The position numbers and the translations under genes are program-made. DNA of 64,000 nt from Terriglobia bacterium (GTDB taxonomy: Bacteria; Acidobacteriota; Terriglobia; Terriglobales; Acidobacteriaceae): NCBI GenBank assembly GCA_020072585.1, contig JAIQGL010000005.1:62001-126000 (forward strand). The letters are read 5' to 3'. The notes under the pieces were generated by a model. It had not been told where the DNA came from. It did not search any database and worked only from the letters and a program-made list of their open reading frames with translations. Positions 57,459 to 64,000 of this stretch are shown piece by piece (positions within the stretch are counted from its first letter, which is position 1; every line of letters starts with the position of its first letter).

Positions 57459-60400
57459 ATGGCAGGGCCGCAAGACAAGCGTGCTGGCACCGAGCAAGCG
57501 AGCAACAGCTTTTCATCGGTGAGTGCTCCATCCATTTCATTGCCAAAAGGTGGAGGGGCGATTCGCGGCATCGGCGAGAAATTTGCTGCAAACCCAGTCA
57601 CCGGAACCGGCTCGATGACTGTGCCGATCGCCACCAGCCCCGGCCGCTCCGGCTTCGGTCCGCAGTTATCGCTCTCCTACGATTCCGGCAGTGGCAATGG
57701 TCCTTTTGGTCTCGGCTGGCATCTGTCCATTCCGTCCATTGCCCGCAAGACCGACAAAGGACTGCCCCGATATCGTGACGACGAAAAACCTGACGTTTTC
57801 ATCCTGTCAGGTGCTGAAGATCTGGTCCCTGTGCTGGTCAAGAGCGAGGATGGCTGGGTGTCCGAGCCGCCAAAATTCCGGACAGTCAACAAGGCGAAGT
57901 ATCAGATCAAACGTTACCGGCCGCGGATCGAAGGTCTCTTTGCGCGCATCGAACGCTGGTCTAACACTGACCCCGCCCGGCCCCAAGATACCTTCTGGCG
58001 TTCCATCTCCAAGGACAACATCACAACCTGGTACGGAAAAACTGAAAAGAGCCGCATCTCGGATCCCGCTGACCCGGCCCACGTGTTCAGCTGGCTCATT
58101 TGCGAAAGCTACGATGACAAGGGCAATGTCATCAGTTACAGATACAAACGTGAAGACTCCGCTGGAATCAACGTTGCTCAAGCCCACGAGAGAAACCGCT
58201 CAGACAGCTCAGACAGTTATAAATCAGACCGGCGGGCTAACAAGTACCTTAAGCGCATCAGGTACGGTAATCGGACGCCCTATTTACCAAAACTGACAGA
58301 AAACGACCCCTGGCCTACTCCTCCAAAAAATGATGGATGGTTTTTCGAGGTCGTCTTTGATTATGGCGAACATGACACCGCCACACCGCAGCCCAGCGAT
58401 GATTTTGAAAATAGCAATTCCGCCGCTTGGCTCGTGCGTCCCGATCCTTTTTCTTCGTATCGTTCGGGCTTTGAAATCCGCACATACCGGCTCTGCCAGC
58501 GCATCCTGATGTTCCACCATTTTCCGGACGAACCGGAAGTCAAAGATGATTGTCTGATTCGCTCCATGGATTTTGACTATTGGTACGAGGAATATCCAAA
58601 AGACGCGCGCAATCCAATCTATTCTTTCCTGCACTCGGTCACTCAGACCGGCTACAAGCGCAAGCCCGCCGGCGGCTATCGCAAAAAATCGTTTCCTCCA
58701 GTGCAGTTCACCTACAGCGAGGCCACAATCCAGAACGATGTTCGCGTAGTTGACGCTGCCAGTCTCGAAAACTTATCCGTCGGCGTCGACCTCAGCACCT
58801 ACCAGTGGGTGGACCTGGACGGCGAAGGTCTCCCGGGCATGCTTAGCGAACAGGCCGGCGCTTGGTTCTACAAGCGCAATCTCAGCCCCATCAACCTTAT
58901 TAGCCAGCACGGCTCTACGCGGGTTGAAGCTTGCTTCGCTCCAGCTGAACTCGTTGCCACCAAGCCTGCCTCCGGTCTTTCCGGCGGCCGCGCCCAATTC
59001 ATGGATCTTGCCGGTGATGGCCAGCCTGACGTCGTTACTTTCTGGGGACCAGCCCCCGGTTTCTATGAACGGACTCCTGATTCGGGAACGTGGGAATCGT
59101 TCACTCCGTTCGCTTCACTACCCGTGCTCGATTGGGCCGACCCGAATCTGAAATTTGTGGACCTCACCGGCGACGGCCACGCCGATCTTCTCATCACCGA
59201 AGATGACATATTTCGCTGGCATCCCTCGCTCGCCGAAGAGGGCTTTGGGCCGCAAGAAATCACCCGCCAATCCTACGATGAAGAAAACGGGCCGCACCTT
59301 GTATTCGCCGACAACACGCAATCCATCTACCTCGCGGACATGTCCGGCGACGGGCTCTCTGACTTGGTGCGCATCCGCAATGGCGAAGTTTGCTATTGGC
59401 CCAACCTGGGTTACGGCCGTTTCGGCTCCAAAATCACCATGGACAACTCGCCTTGGTTTGATTTCTTCGATCAATTCGACCAGAAGCGCATCCGGCTCGC
59501 AGACATCGACGGCTCCGGTACAACCGACATTCTTTATCTCCACGGAAAGGGCGTTCGTATCTACTTCAATCAATCGGGCAACAGTTGGAGCCAGCCACCC
59601 ACCGTGCTGGCGTTTCCTCCGATTGATAGCCATACATCCGTCACCGTCTTAGATTTGCTGGGTAACGGCACCGCCTGCATCGTATGGTCGTCGCCTTTGC
59701 CCGGCGACGCGCGTCGCCCCATGCGCTACATCGACCTCATGGGTGGCCAAAAGCCGCATCTGATGATTAAAACCGTCAATAACTTCGGTGCGGAGACCGT
59801 TGTCTCCTATGCGCCTTCGACCCGGTTCTACGTGGCCGACCAGCGTGCCGGCAAGCCGTGGACCACAAAGCTGCCGTTTCCTGTTCACTGCGTTGAGCGC
59901 GTTACCGTCACGGACAAATGGCGGCAGACCTCTTTCTCCAGCAGATACTCCTATCACCACGGCTTTTTCGATGGCGTCGAACGAGAATTCCGCGGTTTCG
60001 GCAGAGTGGAACAGGTGGATGTAGAGTCCTACGGCAAGTTCAGCAAGGACAATTCCGCCAGCCCGTACATCACCGCGGACAAAACGCTATATCAGCCACC
60101 GGTCAAAACTGTCACTTGGTACCATACCGGCGCGCTGACTGAACGCGAGCGCATTCTCTCTCAATTCGAGCACGAATATTTTCCTCGCTGGTTCGAAGAC
60201 TTGCATCCCGAGGCATCTAGCGTCCTGGGAAATTTTCAGGAGAATGTCCTGCCAGAGCCGGACTTGTCTGCAGAGGAACTCAGTGGCGAAGAGTGGCGGG
60301 AAGCCTTAAGAGCCTCCAAGGGGATCGTGCTTCGCCAGGAAGTCTACGAACTCGACGTTGAGGCGTTAGGGCGTGACGAACAACGCCCTGTGAAGCTATT

Positions 60401-63400
60401 CACCGCCGCCTGTCACAATGTCCACATTCGTCGCCTGCAACCGAGAGCCCACCACCAGCACGCGGTCTTTCTGGTCTCCCAAAGCGAGACCATCAGCTAC
60501 AACTACGAATTGGACCTCCGACCGGCTGTGCTCCACCCGGACCCACGCATTGCCCACACCCTGAACCTGCAACTCGATGAATATGCAAATGTCCTGCAAT
60601 CGGTAGCCGTCGTCTACCCACGCCTCGGCCAATACGAGGACAACACTCTCTCATCGGACGCGCTCGCCCTCATCAGCCGTGTCCAGAAGGAAAGTCATCT
60701 TGCTTATACCGAGGCCCGCTACACCAATGACGTTCCAGACGTGCCGAACGGGCAATTGACGAACCAGGATGACTACCGGCTGCGCGTCCCTTGCGAAGTC
60801 CTGACTTACGAGTTGACGGGCATTGGCCCGGAAGATGCTGGTGACTTGTTGACTCCCGATTCGCGTGACAACCGCTATTTCACTCTCGACGAACTGCGCC
60901 ACTTCCGGCTCAGCCTGGTCCACCAGCTCTCGGGCGAGGCTGTAGGAGAGATCCTCTATCACGAACTACCGAAACGGGCCGTCCCGGAGAAACGACTCGT
61001 CGAACATACCCGGATGCTCTTCTTTAAAGACGATCCTACTAAGCCGGGCGCTCTAAGTAGTCCACTCCCGTTCGGCCACCTGGGCCGGCTGGGACTGCTC
61101 TATGAAACTTACAAACTGGCCCTTACGAAAGAGTTGTTATCGACAGTGTTCGGCGCCAAGTTGAACGACTCCATTCAAGGCGCCACGGGCATGGAGCATC
61201 TGGGCAACGCCACGATCGGCGGCTACCTCAGCGGCCCGGATTTGGCGGCTCGATTTACGCCATTGGACACGACTGGACAGTATTGGATGCGGTCCGGCAT
61301 TGTGGGTTTTCAGACTGACGTGGCGACGCACTTCTACCTGCCCGAGTGCTACACCGACGCATTCGGCAACCGAACGATGGTCAGTTTTGATCAGAGCTAT
61401 CATCTCTTTCTCAAGTCCAGCATCGATGCGCGCGGCAACATCACTTCGGTCGAACAGTTCGATTTCCGTGTGCTCTCTCCGCGACGCTTGAAGGACATGA
61501 ACAGCAATCTTTCCGAGGTTGCGTTTGATCTGCTGGGCATGCCAGCAGCGATAGCATTGCTCGGCACCGGCAACGAGGGTGACTCGCTCAGCGGGCTGAC
61601 AGATGTGCTGCTGAATCCTCCGCCGGCGGACGTTCAAGGCTTCTTCGCAACTAGTTACAGCGAGACGCTGCCACGCCAATGGTTGGGCGATTCCACGGCA
61701 CGCCACCTTTATTGGTTTGGAGAAGAGGTCAACCCCGATGGCTCGGTCTCCTGGGGGAAACATCCCGCCGCGGCCTGTGCCGTGCTGCGCGAAACACACG
61801 TCGCGGTGGTCAACGCGACAACGAGCCAACCCAGTCCCGTGCAGGTGGCCGTCGAGTATTCGGACGGTCTTGGTTCCGTGCTTGTCAAGAAAGGGCAGGC
61901 TGAACCGGCCCCTGGCAAGACGGGCCTGCGCTGGATTGCGAATGGGAAGACCATCCTGAATAACAAAGGCAAACCGGTCAAACAGTACGAGCCATATTTC
62001 AGTGAAACGGAACACCGGTTCGATGAGGCCGAGGTACAGCGCGAGGTAGGCGTTACACCGGTGATGTACTACGATGCTCCTGGTCGTCTGATTCGCACTG
62101 AACTCCCGGACGGCTCGCTCAGTCGCGTTGAGTTCTCGCCTTGGCATCTCAAGACCTTTGATGCTAATGACACCGTACTTGAGAGCCGGTGGTACCAGGA
62201 TCATGGCGCTCCGGATCCTGCAATTCCCCTTGTCGCCAGTGCGTCATCGGATATGCGCGCCGCATGGCTGGCCTCGCAGCACGCCAATACGCCTGCGCTA
62301 ACCATCCTTGACAGCCTGGGTCGTCAAGTGGCCGCCATCGCGCACAACAGAGTGGACGATGGCGCTGGTGGCGTTCGCAATGAAGGATACCTTACCTTCA
62401 CTAAGCTCGACGCCGAAGGGAAACCGCTGTGGATACGAGACGCTCGCGGCAATCTGGTCATGCAATACATCACACCGCCCGTCGCTAACAACCAGGCGAC
62501 CGAACCAACTGCGGGCTTTGCCCCTTGCCACGACATCGCTGGTAACCTGCTCTTCCAGCACAGCATGGACGCTGGTGATCGCTGGATGCTCACGGATGCC
62601 GCTGGTAAGCCGATGCTAGCCTGGGACTACAACGAGCGTCAAACGGGTACGGGCACCGTTAATGAGCACCGGCTGTACTTCACAAGCTACGATCAAGTGC
62701 ATCGCCCCACCGCACAGTGGCTTAGCGTCAATGGTGGTTTGGCGCAGATGGCCGAACGCTTAGAATATCGCGACGCACAGGACCACGACTCGGGCGCGTT
62801 GCAGAACAAGCTCATCGGCCAGCTTGTTCGCCACTATGATCCCAGTGGTCTGACCGAAACTATCCGGCGTGACTTCAAGGGCAATATTGAGGAAGTTCGT
62901 CGCACGCTTAACAATCAACCAGAAGTGGCTCTCATCGATTGGCAGGGTGGTAACCCTGGCGCTCAACTGGAAAACGGAACGTTCGTCCAGATCACCGAGT
63001 ACGATGCTCTCAACCGCATTATCCGCCTCTACAACTGGCATCGAGGTGTTGGTAGCCGGGTGGCAGTCTACGAGCCTGACTACAACGAGCGTGGCTTGTT
63101 GGTTAGTGAGAAGCTGACTATTCGCGGTAACAAAACGGCCACTGGTTTCGACATCGGGTCAGAAATGAAGACGACCGCCGCCATCCTGGACATTCGCTAC
63201 AACGTAAAGGGACAAAAAACATATCTCGTGCTTGGTAACGGTACGCTTACACAATACAACCATGACCCGCAGACTTTCCGCTTGAAGCAAATACAAACCA
63301 CCCGACCGGCGGATGCGAGCGGGTTTCCGGAGCGCCGTTCGAATTTGAAAGACTCAGGCATCGTCCAGCAATTGCTTTACACCTACGATCCGATCGGCAA

Positions 63401-64000
63401 TATCACTGAGATCGACGACCAAGCGTACAAGCCGGTTTTCTTCGACAACGGCATTGCTGAACCCAGGAATCTCTACGAATATGACGCACTCTATCGCCTC
63501 GTGTCTGCCTCAGGCCGAGAGTCCGCCCAAAACGGAGGCGCCGCGTTCACCGGGAATGATCCCGCGATCGGGAACGGGTTCCCGATCACTGATCAGACGC
63601 TACGACGCTACATTGAGACCTACGAGTACGACCAAGTAGGTAACTTCGTCACAATGAAACACACCGTGCCAACTGATACTGCGGGCTGTTGGACCCGGCA
63701 GTTCGAGTGCTTTGCTGGTAGCAATCGTTTGCACTACACGTGGACGGGTAGTAATCGAGTAGCCACGCAGATTGAGTACCACTACGACGCGCACGGCAAC
63801 ATGCTCAATTTTCTGAATGTTTCAGCGGGTCAGTTCCTACGTTGGGACCATCGCGACATGATCGCCAACATCAATCTGGGAGGAGGTGGCTCGGCCTACT
63901 ATCAATATGACGCAAGTAAACAGCGAACTCGCAAGTCGGTGCGGCACGGTGTAGTTGAAGATCGCATCTACCTGAATGGGTATGAACTAAACAGGCTGAC
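57459..64000 (+). CDS. TcB/SpvB-RHS insecticidal-type toxin (3' truncated by window)
   Basis: At least 2180 codons open from the ATG at 57459 to the window end. The N-terminal SpvB domain shows GAIRGIGEKF, TGTGSMTVPI and SLSYDSGSGNGPFGLGW. FG-GAP-type repeats follow (DLTGDGHADL, DMSGDGLSDL, DIDGSGTTDI) at about residues 510-700. Next come TcB middle domains (RYIDLMGG, FGHLGRLGLLYETY). From about 62.7 kb there are RHS YD-type repeats ending with YYQYDASKQRTRKS. This is the shell of a Tc-toxin cocoon; a TcC-type C-terminal effector probably lies beyond the edge. No TcA pore gene is in the window. Start support is moderate (GGGGCAGGCG upstream). Confidence 0.88.
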   Translation, partial: MAGPQDKRAGTEQASNSFSSVSAPSISLPKGGGAIRGIGEKFAANPVTGTGSMTVPIATSPGRSGFGPQLSLSYDSGSGNGPFGLGWHLSIPSIARKTDKGLPRYRDDEKPDVFILSGAEDLVPVLVKSEDGWVSEPPKFRTVNKAKYQIKRYRPRIEGLFARIERWSNTDPARPQDTFWRSISKDNITTWYGKTEKSRISDPADPAHVFSWLICESYDDKGNVISYRYKREDSAGINVAQAHERNRSDSSDSYKSDRRANKYLKRIRYGNRTPYLPKLTENDPWPTPPKNDGWFFEVVFDYGEHDTATPQPSDDFENSNSAAWLVRPDPFSSYRSGFEIRTYRLCQRILMFHHFPDEPEVKDDCLIRSMDFDYWYEEYPKDARNPIYSFLHSVTQTGYKRKPAGGYRKKSFPPVQFTYSEATIQNDVRVVDAASLENLSVGVDLSTYQWVDLDGEGLPGMLSEQAGAWFYKRNLSPINLISQHGSTRVEACFAPAELVATKPASGLSGGRAQFMDLAGDGQPDVVTFWGPAPGFYERTPDSGTWESFTPFASLPVLDWADPNLKFVDLTGDGHADLLITEDDIFRWHPSLAEEGFGPQEITRQSYDEENGPHLVFADNTQSIYLADMSGDGLSDLVRIRNGEVCYWPNLGYGRFGSKITMDNSPWFDFFDQFDQKRIRLADIDGSGTTDILYLHGKGVRIYFNQSGNSWSQPPTVLAFPPIDSHTSVTVLDLLGNGTACIVWSSPLPGDARRPMRYIDLMGGQKPHLMIKTVNNFGAETVVSYAPSTRFYVADQRAGKPWTTKLPFPVHCVERVTVTDKWRQTSFSSRYSYHHGFFDGVEREFRGFGRVEQVDVESYGKFSKDNSASPYITADKTLYQPPVKTVTWYHTGALTERERILSQFEHEYFPRWFEDLHPEASSVLGNFQENVLPEPDLSAEELSGEEWREALRASKGIVLRQEVYELDVEALGRDEQRPVKLFTAACHNVHIRRLQPRAHHQHAVFLVSQSETISYNYELDLRPAVLHPDPRIAHTLNLQLDEYANVLQSVAVVYPRLGQYEDNTLSSDALALISRVQKESHLAYTEARYTNDVPDVPNGQLTNQDDYRLRVPCEVLTYELTGIGPEDAGDLLTPDSRDNRYFTLDELRHFRLSLVHQLSGEAVGEILYHELPKRAVPEKRLVEHTRMLFFKDDPTKPGALSSPLPFGHLGRLGLLYETYKLALTKELLSTVFGAKLNDSIQGATGMEHLGNATIGGYLSGPDLAARFTPLDTTGQYWMRSGIVGFQTDVATHFYLPECYTDAFGNRTMVSFDQSYHLFLKSSIDARGNITSVEQFDFRVLSPRRLKDMNSNLSEVAFDLLGMPAAIALLGTGNEGDSLSGLTDVLLNPPPADVQGFFATSYSETLPRQWLGDSTARHLYWFGEEVNPDGSVSWGKHPAAACAVLRETHVAVVNATTSQPSPVQVAVEYSDGLGSVLVKKGQAEPAPGKTGLRWIANGKTILNNKGKPVKQYEPYFSETEHRFDEAEVQREVGVTPVMYYDAPGRLIRTELPDGSLSRVEFSPWHLKTFDANDTVLESRWYQDHGAPDPAIPLVASASSDMRAAWLASQHANTPALTILDSLGRQVAAIAHNRVDDGAGGVRNEGYLTFTKLDAEGKPLWIRDARGNLVMQYITPPVANNQATEPTAGFAPCHDIAGNLLFQHSMDAGDRWMLTDAAGKPMLAWDYNERQTGTGTVNEHRLYFTSYDQVHRPTAQWLSVNGGLAQMAERLEYRDAQDHDSGALQNKLIGQLVRHYDPSGLTETIRRDFKGNIEEVRRTLNNQPEVALIDWQGGNPGAQLENGTFVQITEYDALNRIIRLYNWHRGVGSRVAVYEPDYNERGLLVSEKLTIRGNKTATGFDIGSEMKTTAAILDIRYNVKGQKTYLVLGNGTLTQYNHDPQTFRLKQIQTTRPADASGFPERRSNLKDSGIVQQLLYTYDPIGNITEIDDQAYKPVFFDNGIAEPRNLYEYDALYRLVSASGRESAQNGGAAFTGNDPAIGNGFPITDQTLRRYIETYEYDQVGNFVTMKHTVPTDTAGCWTRQFECFAGSNRLHYTWTGSNRVATQIEYHYDAHGNMLNFLNVSAGQFLRWDHRDMIANINLGGGGSAYYQYDASKQRTRKSVRHGVVEDRIYLNGYELNRL

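Noticed and set aside
61137..62204. A 355-codon minus-strand frame inside the Tc toxin gene
   Set aside because: It is antisense to the SpvB/TcB frame, which is continuous with recognisable domains on both sides.
1..64000. CRISPR arrays, rRNA genes and complete tRNA genes
   Set aside because: I saw no regularly spaced repeat-spacer array, rRNA sequence or intact tRNA on either strand.

Overview
The window looks like an accessory region of a bacterial chromosome or large plasmid, with about 55% G+C by eye. It is built around a PRTRC cassette (ParB-related, ThiF-related cassette) and dense with defence-type genes. The gene set would suit a soil bacterium such as an Acidobacteriota member, but no housekeeping marker is present, so this assignment is a weak inference.

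Layout. 1-4.0 kb: an unknown gene pair, a superfamily 2 helicase and a complete DUF932 gene ending in a strong hairpin. 4.0-24.6 kb: three cargo blocks inserted between that DUF932 gene and the PRTRC genes. Partial copies of the DUF932 3' end lie at 19.50-19.88, 22.56-22.91 and 24.44-24.54 kb, and the last copy carries the same hairpin as the intact gene. Cargo 1 (4.7-19.2 kb) is a seven-gene operon: a membrane protein, a lipoprotein, two giant unrecognised proteins, and an ACP-dehydratase fusion with two ketoacyl-synthase-type proteins. Cargo 2 is a PLD-type protein plus a GIY-YIG-like protein. Cargo 3 is a pentapeptide-repeat protein with a TIR-like C-terminus. A degenerate tRNA-Pro 3' end lies just after the first hairpin. 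24.6-28.1 kb: PRTRC E, C, a small ORF, F, B and ThiF. 28.1-31.4 kb: a Schlafen-type protein, a sigma factor with a zinc-type anti-sigma partner, and a DNA-binding protein.

31.4-45.9 kb: a four-gene, tightly overlapping minus-strand operon resembling DISARM. It encodes a YprA-type helicase/DUF1998/nuclease fusion of 1730 aa, a DrmD-like SNF2 helicase, an Eco57I-like methylase and an SMC-like zinc-hook ATPase. 46.3-48.8 kb: small unknown genes, one frameshifted. 48.8-53.3 kb: a second four-gene minus-strand operon with 4-bp overlaps encoding a PD-(D/E)XK-like protein, a SIR2-like protein, a 70-aa protein and a HEPN protein. This is a candidate multi-effector defence system.

53.3-57.4 kb is gene-poor and decayed. 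It holds another nuclease-like gene, a DUF3800 gene with an in-frame stop, a fragment of a heavy-metal RND pump, and phased direct repeats. 57.5-64.0 kb is a TcB/SpvB-RHS toxin gene that runs off the window. The best candidates for undescribed biology are the repeated DUF932 seams that hold the cargo, the cargo 1 operon, the fused DISARM-like operon, and the nuclease-SIR2-HEPN operon.
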